Part shown: piece after piece, positions 18,762-27,403 of the stretch
Position numbering within the stretch: position 1 is the stretch's first letter
How the letters are laid out: every line of letters begins with the position of its first letter
DNA from: Candidatus Yanofskybacteria bacterium RIFCSPLOWO2_01_FULL_42_49
GTDB lineage: Bacteria > Patescibacteriota > Minisyncoccia > 2-02-FULL-40-12 > GWA2-44-9
NCBI GenBank assembly: GCA_001795615.1
Contig: MGKI01000011.1
Coordinates: forward strand, 1-44,995
Reading direction: 5' to 3'
Length of the DNA stretch: 44,995 bases
Notes under the pieces: model-generated
The model's input: the letters and a program-made list of their open reading frames with translations, nothing else
Told to the model about the DNA's origin: nothing
The model's database searches: none
Made by a program: the position numbers and the translations under genes

Positions 18762-18789
18762 TACTATGATACACCATCGTATCATAGTA
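18762..18789. promoter_or_regulatory. 28-bp palindrome copy 2 (TACTATGATAC-ACCATC-GTATCATAGTA), candidate auto-operator
   Basis: Immediately upstream of the TrpR-like gene; overlaps the region 5' of a TAGAAT -10-like hexamer 6 nt before ATG. Confidence 0.8.
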
Positions 18790-18840
18790 GTTAGAGGTGT
18801 AAAGAGTTGGAGATAATAATAGTAATCTTACTTAAAGAAC

Positions 18841-18864
18841 AAAAAGCGAGCTATTGTTGCTCGC
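18841..18864 (-). terminator. Terminator of the 128-aa minus-strand gene
   Basis: Minus strand GCGAGC-AACAATA-GCTCGC-TTTTTG. Confidence 0.75.
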
Positions 18865-19237
18865 CGCTACACACTTTATACAGAAAAGAAGCCCAGACCC
18901 AATTGTCTTGAAGTGCTTCTTTTTGTGTTTGTCGAGATTGAATTTCGTCGTCAAGCCCTTTAATTTGGGACTCCAGCAAAACTAGATCTGCTTTTGGCTC
19001 TTTGTCGTCTCTCAAATTATCTTTAAGATATACGATCTTTCTTCGAAGATCCTCGATTTCTTCCTCTATTTTTCGTTCATCGGCCTCCATTCCTCCGGCA
19101 CATAATTCGCTTCCATATGTATTCCAAGCCGCCATATTGTCACTACGCATACCACTAAGCTTAAATTCTCTTGACCGCTTCTCTTTTTCCAGTTTATCAA
19201 TCATTACAATGATACGAGCCCTTTCAACTTGATTCAT
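18851..19237 (-). CDS. Small coiled-coil hypothetical protein
   Basis: Heptad-rich ORF with its own terminator. Confidence 0.6.
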   Translation of the reverse strand: MNQVERARIIVMIDKLEKEKRSREFKLSGMRSDNMAAWNTYGSELCAGGMEADERKIEEEIEDLRRKIVYLKDNLRDDKEPKADLVLLESQIKGLDDEIQSRQTQKEALQDNWVWASFLYKVCSGEQQ

Positions 19238-19269
19238 TGTTTTATCCCTTAAAGAACAGTAGCGAGCAG

Positions 19270-19288
19270 ATTATCATATATAGATAAT
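19270..19288. promoter_or_regulatory. Inverted repeat ATTATC-N7-GATAAT upstream of the Nramp-like gene
   Basis: Perfect hexamer arms; hexamers match Fur-box half-sites (GATAAT). Confidence 0.45.
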
Positions 19289-19318
19289 GAGTACAAGATG
19301 CTGTATACTGGATATAAA

Positions 19319-20578
19319 ATGCCAAACCGTTTCAAAAAACTTTGGAAATCATTGGGACCGGGTTTAATTACCGGGGCTTCGGATAATGAGCCGTCGGCCA
19401 TTGCCACCTACTCTATCGCCGGAGCAAAATTTGGCCTTGGCATGCTTTGGGCATCGTTATTTTCTCTGCCGTTAATGGTAGCGGTACAGGAAATGAGCGC
19501 TCGCATCGGCCGGGTTTCAAATCTTGGGTTAGCCGGCAACATGAAAAAACATTATCCGAAATGGGTGATGATTTTCATCTCCGCTCTGATAGTTGGGGTA
19601 AATACCATCAACATCGGCGCCGACATGGCCGGCATGGCCCAGGCAATGACCCTGATCACTCCTTTTCCGGAAAAATTAACAGCCATTGCAATGACTTTTA
19701 TAGTCTTACTTATTGTTATCGCATTGCCTTATAAAAAGATCTTTACGGTTTTTAAATGGCTGTCTGTTGCTCTTGCAACCTATATTTTAACCGTCTTTAC
19801 TGTGCATCAAAACTGGCCTCAGATTTTATATCACGCAATAATTCCAAGTTTCCAGCTGAACAAGGAATTTTTCGTGGTACTGATAGCTTTTTTGGGGACA
19901 ACGATTTCACCCTACCTTTACTTCTGGCAAGCCAGCCAGGAAATTGAAGAAAAAACGCTTGAACAATGCAAGCCCGGCAGAATTTGCCGTCTGAAACCGG
20001 CCACCGAAGAAGAGCTTAGAGACCTTAGAATCGACACCCGGATAGGGATGAGTTTTTCCAATATAATTACATTCTTTATCGTAGTCTTGGCGGCCTCTAC
20101 TCTTTTCCGAGCGGGTTTCAATGATATTGAAACCCTCCGCGATGCGGCGTTAGTCCTTAAACCTTTAGCCGGAGAATATGCTTATCTTCTGTTTACCGTC
20201 GGCATTATTGGCGCCGGATTCTTGGCTATTCCGGTTTTAGCCGGTTCAGCCGCCTATGTCGTGGCGGAAGTCTTTGGCTGGTCCGAGGGACTAAACAAAA
20301 GTTTTTCTAAAGCTAAAGGTTTTTACGGGATAGTAATCATTTCCACGGTAATCGGCCTTTTGATTCCCCTGCTTGGGTTTCATCCGGTCAAAGCGTTGTT
20401 TTATACCTCTCTTTTCTATGGAATTATCTCGCCATTTTTGATACTAATGGTATTGCACATGGCCAACAATAAAAACATCATGGGCGCACACACAAACGGA
20501 CCGTGGCTTAATTTCTTCGGCCATGTCGCTTTTTGGATTATGACGGCTTCTGCAATACTTATATTTTTCATCCTATGA
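19319..20578 (+). CDS. Nramp-related divalent metal transporter (start likely MPNRF at 19319)
   Basis: SLGPGLITGASDNEPSAIATYSIAGAKFGLGMLW; ~11 TM. Confidence 0.88.
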   Translation: MPNRFKKLWKSLGPGLITGASDNEPSAIATYSIAGAKFGLGMLWASLFSLPLMVAVQEMSARIGRVSNLGLAGNMKKHYPKWVMIFISALIVGVNTINIGADMAGMAQAMTLITPFPEKLTAIAMTFIVLLIVIALPYKKIFTVFKWLSVALATYILTVFTVHQNWPQILYHAIIPSFQLNKEFFVVLIAFLGTTISPYLYFWQASQEIEEKTLEQCKPGRICRLKPATEEELRDLRIDTRIGMSFSNIITFFIVVLAASTLFRAGFNDIETLRDAALVLKPLAGEYAYLLFTVGIIGAGFLAIPVLAGSAAYVVAEVFGWSEGLNKSFSKAKGFYGIVIISTVIGLLIPLLGFHPVKALFYTSLFYGIISPFLILMVLHMANNKNIMGAHTNGPWLNFFGHVAFWIMTASAILIFFIL

Positions 20579-22005
20579 TAAAGCTAACCAACACACTTAC
20601 TAGTAAAAAAGAATCATTCGAACCGATAAACGGTAAAAAAGTTAACATGTTCGTCTGCGGACCGACGGTTTATGATTATATCCACATCGGTAATGCCAGA
20701 ACTTTTGTTTTTTTCGATGTAGTCGCCAAATATCTGCGCCACCGCGGATATGATGTGAATTATATTCAGAATATTACCGATATAGACAACAAAATTATTG
20801 ATCGGGCGCAAAAAGAAGGCGTTGACCCCCTAGAATACGCTAAAAAATACAGCGACATTTTCAAAGAAGACATGAAGACGCTTGGTGTTACATCTCCGGA
20901 ATACAAAAATGCCACAGATCATATTCCTGAAGTAATAAAGCAGGTCCAAACACTGTTGGATAAAAATAACGCCTATATAATTGAGGGTGATGGTATATAT
21001 TTTGATTTATCTACTTTTCCTGACTACGGCAAATTATCGGGCAGAACAGCAGGCATGGCCGACGATGCGGTTTCGCGCATAGACGACAGCGATAAAAAAC
21101 GCAACCGCGGCGACTTTGCGATTTGGAAATTCTCTCAAGAAGGCGATCCGAGTTGGAATTTTGAAACGGGGAAATATTTGGGAATAAATAACAGCCGTCC
21201 CGCCTTCGCTAAAGCTACGGCGGGCAGGCCGGGCTGGCATATTGAAGACACCGCTATCACTGAAAAATACTTCGGTCCGCAATATGATCTCCACGGCGGA
21301 GGACAGGATTTGATATTCCCCCACCACGAAGCTGAAATCGCCCAACAGGAATCGGCTTCGGGCCTGGCACCATTTGTTAAATACTGGCTGCATGTCGCGT
21401 TTTTGATAAACAAAGACGAGAAAATGTCAAAGTCTAAAGGCAACTTCAAAACCGTCCACGAATTACTGGAAAAATATCCCAAAGAAGTCTTGAGGTTTTA
21501 TCTTTTAAGCGGACACTACCGCTCACCTCTTGAATTTAGCGACAAAACACTTCGGCAATCAGAAGCGGGAGTAAGCCGCATATATGAGTTCGTGCAAAAA
21601 TTAAATTTGACCGGTGAAAACGGCGCAGACAATGCTGAAAAACAAATAGAGAAAGGTCGGCAGACATTTCTGGAGGCAATGGATGATAATTTCAATTTTC
21701 CCAAAGCCCTTGCGGCGATATTTGACTTGATAAGAGACACTAACAACGCTCTCGTTAACAATTCTTTAAATAAAACCAGCATAGAAAAGATGCGTGATTT
21801 CCTTAAAGAAACGGACTCTGTTCTGGGAATAATTCCGACAAAAAAAGAAAAAATTCCGGACGAAATTCTGGAATTAGTTGAAAAAAGAGAAAATTACCGA
21901 AAAAGTCAAAAATGGGAAGAAGCAGATAAAATAAGAGCCCAAATCGAAGAAATGGGCTACAAAGTTGAAGACACTATCTATGGGCCGCTAATGGAAAGAA
22001 CATAG
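20575..22005 (+). CDS. cysS: Cysteinyl-tRNA synthetase
   Basis: CGPTVYDYIHIGNARTFV, WHIED, KMSKSKGN; ATGA overlap with the upstream gene. Confidence 0.97.
   Translation: MIKLTNTLTSKKESFEPINGKKVNMFVCGPTVYDYIHIGNARTFVFFDVVAKYLRHRGYDVNYIQNITDIDNKIIDRAQKEGVDPLEYAKKYSDIFKEDMKTLGVTSPEYKNATDHIPEVIKQVQTLLDKNNAYIIEGDGIYFDLSTFPDYGKLSGRTAGMADDAVSRIDDSDKKRNRGDFAIWKFSQEGDPSWNFETGKYLGINNSRPAFAKATAGRPGWHIEDTAITEKYFGPQYDLHGGGQDLIFPHHEAEIAQQESASGLAPFVKYWLHVAFLINKDEKMSKSKGNFKTVHELLEKYPKEVLRFYLLSGHYRSPLEFSDKTLRQSEAGVSRIYEFVQKLNLTGENGADNAEKQIEKGRQTFLEAMDDNFNFPKALAAIFDLIRDTNNALVNNSLNKTSIEKMRDFLKETDSVLGIIPTKKEKIPDEILELVEKRENYRKSQKWEEADKIRAQIEEMGYKVEDTIYGPLMERT
21199..21225. repeat. In-frame palindromic element in cysS (CCCGCCTTCGCTAAAGCTACGGCGGGC), encodes RPAFAKATAGRP
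   Basis: Imperfect palindrome with GC arms. Confidence 0.85.
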
Positions 22006-22034
22006 GTTTTGCGTTTAAAACTATTATTGCTGCT

Positions 22035-22316
22035 TCAGCGTTTCTGTAAAAAAATATAGTAGCAAAACCCGGAAAGGAAAAAAAATACCAAACCGGCGAT
22101 ACTTAAGTTTCTTACCAGCTCCGAGTCAATGTCAACCGCCACGCGGGCCAGTACTAAACTCAAGATAGAAATGGTCAATAGACCAAAAGCAGTATATTTC
22201 ATGCCTCTCACATCTTGTCTAGCCCCAAGGATAAGGCCGTACAAAAAAAACACGGCTGCAACGAATAATCCCCCCAAAGCAAACGCATCAACAGTGTTGC
22301 TCACATAAAGCCCCAT
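22035..22316 (-). CDS. Small three-TM membrane protein
   Basis: Hydrophobic ORF. Confidence 0.55.
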   Translation of the reverse strand: MGLYVSNTVDAFALGGLFVAAVFFLYGLILGARQDVRGMKYTAFGLLTISILSLVLARVAVDIDSELVRNLSIAGLVFFFLSGFCYYIFLQKR

Positions 22317-22436
22317 TAAGAGCTAGCGGATATTATCATAGCGCTTTTTTAAATTTAGTCCAACTCCCCGCTTTCCCACAACTAATCCACTCTGGGTATT
22401 GATAATTGATCATTGATAACTGATAATGGTTGAGAT

Positions 22437-23822
22437 ATGTCAGAATTTTCTTCCAAACCCTTCGACGCTGCTCAGGGCAAGCTCCCTCCGCAGAACATCG
22501 AAGCTGAGAGATCGCTTCTCGGTTCTCTTGTCATCGATCGGGAAGCAATAAACAAGGTCGCTGATTTTTTGCGGCCCGAGGATTTTTACAACAGAAGCCA
22601 TCAGAACATTTACAGGGCTATTTTTTCTTTATTTGAAAAAAGAGAACCGATAGACCTTTTGAGCATCTCTAACAAGCTCGGCGAGATGAAAATGATAGAT
22701 GAAGTCGGCGGCATCAGCTATATTTCTTCCCTGGCCACATCAGTGCCGACATCTGCTCATATCAACTCGTACGCCAAGATAGTTCAGAAAAAAAAGATGC
22801 TTCGCGACCTGATAGACACGGCTCATCATATTATCGGACTGGGCTACCAGGAAGACGACGATGTGGAAAATTTACTGGACGAAGCGGAAAAAAGATTATT
22901 TGCCGTTTCCAACAGATCGCTTACAAAAAATTTCGTACCCCTGGACAGAATCGCTCTGGATGAAGCCATCGATAGGATAACCAACCAGCACGACGAGATA
23001 CGCGGCTGCAAGACAAATTTTCCTGAACTTGACGATACGCTGGGCGGATTCCAAAAATCAGATTTGATAATACTTGCCGCAAGACCCTCCGTGGGTAAGA
23101 CCGCGCTTACTTTGAACATTGCCCTCAATGTGGCAAAACAAAACATCCCGGTCGGCATATTTAGCATGGAAATGTCTTTGGATCAGATAATAGACAGATT
23201 TTTAGCATTAGAATCGGGGGTAAGTTTGCACCACCTTAGAACCGGAAAACTTGGCGATGGCCTTCAGGATGTCGCCGGCGCTTGCGAATCCCTGCGTTCC
23301 TTGCCAATATATGTTGACGACACGCCGTCTCCCAACATTCTTCAGATGAGGGCAATGGCTCGGCGGTTACAAGCAGACAAGGGGCTGGGATTGCTTATCG
23401 TTGACTATCTTCAGTTGATGGCTTCGAGAAGAAACTATGACAGCCCGGTTCAGCAAGTAACCGAGATATCCCGAGGACTGAAGGGGTTAGCTAAAGAGTT
23501 AAATATACCGATATTAGCAGTTTCGCAGCTATCTCGTGCGGTAGAACAAAGAGAAGGCCACAAACCGCGATTGTCTGATTTAAGAGACTCCGGCTCAATC
23601 GAACAAGATGCTGATTTGGTAATGTTTATCCACAGAGACGATAAAACTAACTTTGAAAAAGCCAAGAGAGAAAATAAGCTGAATCAGGCACAAGTAATAA
23701 TTGCCAAACACCGAAACGGACCGACCGGTCAAATTGACTTCTATGTTGACCCCGCAAGTTTAAGGTTTAAGACAAGCGATAGATTCCATACGGATGAATA
23801 CCTTATGGGCGAAGTTATATAA
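22437..23822 (+). CDS. dnaB: Replicative DNA helicase DnaB
   Basis: NIEAERSLLGSLVID, ARPSVGKTALTLNIA, DYLQLM, SQLSRAVEQR, SGSIEQDADLVMFIHR. Confidence 0.97.
   Translation: MSEFSSKPFDAAQGKLPPQNIEAERSLLGSLVIDREAINKVADFLRPEDFYNRSHQNIYRAIFSLFEKREPIDLLSISNKLGEMKMIDEVGGISYISSLATSVPTSAHINSYAKIVQKKKMLRDLIDTAHHIIGLGYQEDDDVENLLDEAEKRLFAVSNRSLTKNFVPLDRIALDEAIDRITNQHDEIRGCKTNFPELDDTLGGFQKSDLIILAARPSVGKTALTLNIALNVAKQNIPVGIFSMEMSLDQIIDRFLALESGVSLHHLRTGKLGDGLQDVAGACESLRSLPIYVDDTPSPNILQMRAMARRLQADKGLGLLIVDYLQLMASRRNYDSPVQQVTEISRGLKGLAKELNIPILAVSQLSRAVEQREGHKPRLSDLRDSGSIEQDADLVMFIHRDDKTNFEKAKRENKLNQAQVIIAKHRNGPTGQIDFYVDPASLRFKTSDRFHTDEYLMGEVI
22458..22482. repeat. In-frame palindromic element near the dnaB N-terminus (CCCTTCGACGCTGCTCAGGGC), encodes PFDAAQGK
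   Basis: Same CCCTTCGA...TCAGGG core as 25681-25698. Confidence 0.75.
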
Positions 23823-23951
23823 CTATCCTAATTATTATAATCAATGACCAATAACCAACGTCCAATACTCAATAAAACTTAAAAATGTCTAAAACATTTG
23901 GAGATTGGTTGTTTATTGGTTATTGAATATTGGTTATTTCTTTTTATTACA

Positions 23952-24560
23952 ATGAATCTTAAGTTCCAACAACTTGTCAAACTATTTCAGCGGCTCCCGG
24001 GTGTCGGTCCTCGCCAAGCGGCACGATTTGTCATTGCGCTATTGGATCAACCGGAAGAGAATTTGGTTGAGCTGGGAACCGCCATTAACAGACTGAAAAA
24101 AGAGATAAGTTTCTGTGGTGAGTGCTTTAATATCTCGGATAATTCTCACTGTCATATTTGTCATGATACCAAAAGAGACAAGGCAAAACTGATGGTGGTT
24201 GAAAAAGTTACAGATCTTGAATCGGTAGAAAAAACCGGGTTGTATAAAGGACTTTATCATGTCCTCGGCGGAGCCATTAACCCTTTGGACAAGATAACTC
24301 CGGCTAATTTAAAAATAAAAGAATTGGAAAAACGATTAGAAAAAATATCCGCAGAACAAGGAGTAGAACTTATAATCGCCACTAACCCCAACACATCCGG
24401 CGAAACAACGGCAATGTATCTTAGAGACTTATTCGCTTCTACCAACTGGCAAAACAGAGGCCTATCAGTCACCCGCCTCGGCCGCGGCCTCTCCTCTGGC
24501 TCCAATTTAGAATATGCGGACGAGATTACTCTTAAGCACGCACTTGAATATAGGAAATAA
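23952..24560 (+). CDS. recR: Recombination protein RecR (start at MNLKFQQ)
   Basis: RLPGVGPRQAARF; C4 zinc finger CGECFNISDNSHCHIC; Toprim. Confidence 0.95.
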   Translation: MNLKFQQLVKLFQRLPGVGPRQAARFVIALLDQPEENLVELGTAINRLKKEISFCGECFNISDNSHCHICHDTKRDKAKLMVVEKVTDLESVEKTGLYKGLYHVLGGAINPLDKITPANLKIKELEKRLEKISAEQGVELIIATNPNTSGETTAMYLRDLFASTNWQNRGLSVTRLGRGLSSGSNLEYADEITLKHALEYRK

Positions 24561-24953
24561 TTATTCTACGACATCCACAAAAACTCTTTCTCCTCCTGCT
24601 ATTTGGCCCGCCGCATCAGTAAAATGCACCCATACTTCAAATTTACCGATATCTTCATTTTGAGGACTTAACCTTAGTATTCCTTCGCCATCATCGCCGC
24701 CGATTATTTCCCCGAAATAAGCCTCTTTGCCGAAAACATAGCCCGGTGATGACCTATGAACATATATACTTCCCATAACGATTTCTGTTGGAATTCCTTT
24801 AGGATGCTTGGCTACTATTTCTAGTTCTTTAATCTCCCCCGCCCTCATCACTATTGGCGATTTATCAAATACCGCAAAATAAGGCGTGCCGGCTTTTCTT
24901 TCCTCTTCCATTCTTTTTACTTCTTCCTCATCGTAAAAGACATCTCCCCCCAA
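24561..24953 (-). CDS. Hypothetical protein, beta-rich
   Basis: Intact ORF, not assigned. Confidence 0.55.
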   Translation of the reverse strand: MGGDVFYDEEEVKRMEEERKAGTPYFAVFDKSPIVMRAGEIKELEIVAKHPKGIPTEIVMGSIYVHRSSPGYVFGKEAYFGEIIGGDDGEGILRLSPQNEDIGKFEVWVHFTDAAGQIAGGERVFVDVVE

Positions 24954-25645
24954 GGATATTGACCCAAATCACACTTCGGACCCTTGTATTCAATCATAAC
25001 CTTGCCTCCCGCTTCTACGCACTCGCTGTAATTAGTTGGATAATTAAACCAATATTTGAATGGGAATGGCTTTAATGACCTGAATGAATATACCGGAAAA
25101 AATATTAGCGAAGAAAAAAAGAATATAATCGCCAGCTGTAAAATTTTCTTTTCTCCCTTTACCAATACACGCGCATATAGTGGAATTATAACTATGCCGG
25201 TTAAAAAAATAGCCAATATCCCAACGGATATAAATCCTAATCCCAAGTCATTTACCTTTAGTATCCCGATCTTTGATAAGAAATTTAACGCACGGAGCCA
25301 GAATAAATATGAGATTATGCCCAAGCTTAAAGCTAGCCCAAAATAAACCCATTTAGAAAGTGCCACTTTATTTTGGACGGGAAGAGATGAATCTGCGCCA
25401 ACCTGATTATTTTCTTTTTTCTTATCTACTAAATACAGAACTTGTATTATTACGAGAGCTGCAAACCAAAGGGGAAAGAATAAATATCTGAAAGATGTCA
25501 TGAATTGGCTACACATGAATAAAACATTGGTTTTGTTAAAACACAGACTGACTCTATAATCTAAATAATAAATAAAAGCAGTACCACCTATGAGTATCAC
25601 GACAAGAGCAATAAATACAGCCTTATAAGAAGTAAAATATTTCAT
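24917..25645 (-). CDS. Polytopic membrane protein
   Basis: Five hydrophobic segments. Confidence 0.6.
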   Translation of the reverse strand: MKYFTSYKAVFIALVVILIGGTAFIYYLDYRVSLCFNKTNVLFMCSQFMTSFRYLFFPLWFAALVIIQVLYLVDKKKENNQVGADSSLPVQNKVALSKWVYFGLALSLGIISYLFWLRALNFLSKIGILKVNDLGLGFISVGILAIFLTGIVIIPLYARVLVKGEKKILQLAIIFFFSSLIFFPVYSFRSLKPFPFKYWFNYPTNYSECVEAGGKVMIEYKGPKCDLGQYPWGEMSFTMRKK

Positions 25646-25677
25646 CCTTTAATTATACCAAATAAACCAACAAAAAA

Positions 25678-25700
25678 CACCCTTCGACTAGTTCAGGGTG
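25678..25700 (-). terminator. Palindromic element acting as rplU terminator; supplies the last rplU codons and stop
   Basis: CACCCTGAACTAGTCGAAGGGTG-TTTTTTG on the minus strand. Confidence 0.75.
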
Positions 25701-25999
25701 ATTTTTGTTATTTGAACCTTCGTAAACGGTTGACGGTGGCCTTTCTTTTTGTGCTGGCGGGTTTTGGATTTATACCGAAAAACCATTTTCTTTTTGCCCT
25801 TGCCGTCTTCCATGACCTTGGCTATTACTTTAGCTCCAGATACTAACGGTTTTCCAACTTTCACTTCACCGTTTACCACCAGAAGCACTTGCTCGAAGGT
25901 CACCTCTTCGCCGTCGTGCTCTAATTTCTCTACGGTCAAAACATCCCCTTCCTGGACTTTGTATTGTTTTCCCCCTGTTTTAATAATTGCGAATGCCAT
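25688..25999 (-). CDS. rplU: 50S ribosomal protein L21
   Basis: [26 protein letters not shown]...[21 protein letters not shown]. Confidence 0.97.
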   Translation of the reverse strand: MAFAIIKTGGKQYKVQEGDVLTVEKLEHDGEEVTFEQVLLVVNGEVKVGKPLVSGAKVIAKVMEDGKGKKKMVFRYKSKTRQHKKKGHRQPFTKVQITKITLN

Positions 26000-26008
26000 A
26001 GTTGTTAA

Positions 26009-26037
26009 ATATTAGTCCTTTCCTAAAAATTTGTCAA
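26009..26037 (-). promoter_or_regulatory. rplU promoter TTGACA-N17-TAATAT, 9 nt before ATG
   Basis: -35 26032-26037, -10 26009-26014 on the minus strand. Confidence 0.75.
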
Positions 26038-26083
26038 AAAATTAAATACCTATTAGAAGTGCTGCCGATTTTAATATTATTTA

Positions 26084-27010
26084 TTACGACAACGAGGCAA
26101 TTAAAATTTTGTGAGCACTTTGTATTGTTTTGTTTCGGCCTGATTTTAATGGATTCACTTCTGTTAAATCAAAAGATAAGTTGGGATGTCTGCCGATGAC
26201 ATTAAGCAGTTCTCCTATGTCTCCCAATTTAAGCCCATGTTCGGATGGAATACCAGTAGCTGAAGCTTCGGTTTTGTCTAGAACATCTATATCAAACGAC
26301 ACATGCAAATATTCAAAAGACGAGATAAAATTCTTGAAATTTTTAATGACATTCCTTTTGCCACCCAATAACGCCCCTCTGTCAATGTTCTTGATTTTTT
26401 TCTTGGCAAATAACTCTGCTTCCCCTTTGTCTAGATCAAGATTGCCGACATACATAATATTTCCCACAGGCAATTTTTCGGATACTGACCTTTCGACATC
26501 TCGAATATCAAAACGGGCTACTAGCGGCCGCATATACATACCGTGAAAATTTCCAGTCGGACTGGAGGCCTTGAGATTCATATCCCCGTGCGAGTCAAAT
26601 TGGATATAACCTAAATTTTTTAAACTACCCACCCTATCCTTTACTGCCAAAATAGACGGCAGAGTAACGGAATGATCTCCACCTATAACAACTTGGGTTT
26701 GGCCGCATTTTATGTGACTGTTAATAAATCTCCTAAAATCGTTAAGCCTCTCTCCTAATATTTTATTGAACTGTTTGGGGTGTACTTTTTCTGGTTCTGG
26801 AAATACATACTCATTTATATAACACTGGGAAAACTTTGTTAAAAAGTCACGGGTTAATACGGCATCGGGCCCATTCTCCACCCCAATATCAACATCTTCC
26901 TGTAATTTATGCGGATTAGATATGCCGAACCTCGATTTGGCCTTAAAAAAGTGTAATACCCTCATCCCCTTGAGCTTAGCACTTTTATTAAAAAGGGTGT
27001 GCACAAACAT
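26084..27010 (-). CDS. Arginase/agmatinase/formiminoglutamase-family protein
   Basis: GGDHSVTLPS, FDSHGDMN, SFDIDVLD motifs. Confidence 0.82.
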   Translation of the reverse strand: MFVHTLFNKSAKLKGMRVLHFFKAKSRFGISNPHKLQEDVDIGVENGPDAVLTRDFLTKFSQCYINEYVFPEPEKVHPKQFNKILGERLNDFRRFINSHIKCGQTQVVIGGDHSVTLPSILAVKDRVGSLKNLGYIQFDSHGDMNLKASSPTGNFHGMYMRPLVARFDIRDVERSVSEKLPVGNIMYVGNLDLDKGEAELFAKKKIKNIDRGALLGGKRNVIKNFKNFISSFEYLHVSFDIDVLDKTEASATGIPSEHGLKLGDIGELLNVIGRHPNLSFDLTEVNPLKSGRNKTIQSAHKILIASLS

Positions 27011-27157
27011 TTAATTTAAACACGACAGTTTAATAAAAACAGAAAAACCTCGTACTAAACTAGACACAAGGTTATTGCTTATTGCGGATAGCACTGCCGA
27101 TAGATCTTGATGGTGAGCTGGCCGAACCAGAACATTGCCTGCCTGTGGAGGGGAAAA

Positions 27158-27235
27158 CCAGGAAGTGAAAGTTCGAGATACAATTTGTTCTGACAAATTG
27201 TAATGGCAGAGCCAACTCGAACTTCTACTTCCTGG
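27158..27235. repeat. Long three-part inverted repeat CCAGGAAGT..AAGTTCGAG..ACAATTTGT / ACAAATTGT..CTCGAACTT..ACTTCCTGG
   Basis: 27 paired bases in three perfect 9-bp stems; right side has an extra 14-nt bulge. Confidence 0.85.
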
Positions 27236-27372
27236 AAAACTTTGTTGGGTCAAATATGCGGGTATTTTATTAAAAACCTAGTAATTGAGCCATTAAATTA
27301 CCCATGTTGATAAGCCATTGACTTTTCATCTCTGATTTGATATCCTTAGATTACAAATGGCTTCGGCCTCGC

Positions 27373-27402
27373 CCCCGCCCTCAAAAGCGGGGGAGAACTT
27401 TT
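27373..27402 (+). terminator. Plus-strand terminator without an evident plus-strand CDS
   Basis: CCCCCGC-CCTCAAAA-GCGGGGG-AGAACTTTTTTT. Confidence 0.65.
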
Positions 27403-27403
27403 T

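Noticed and set aside
20533-20575. Upstream start of cysS at 20533
   Set aside because: The MIKLTNT start at 20575 gives a standard N-terminus and an ATGA coupling with the upstream gene.
27158-27250. Integron attC-like site (imperfect palindrome ending in GTTGGGT)
   Set aside because: The right end fits GTTRRRY, but no complementary RYYYAAC lies at the left end and the second copy (GTTAAGG) does not fit; no integrase in the window.
27011-27253. 80-aa minus-strand ORF
   Set aside because: Formed by the long inverted repeat; low-complexity composition and no initiation signal.
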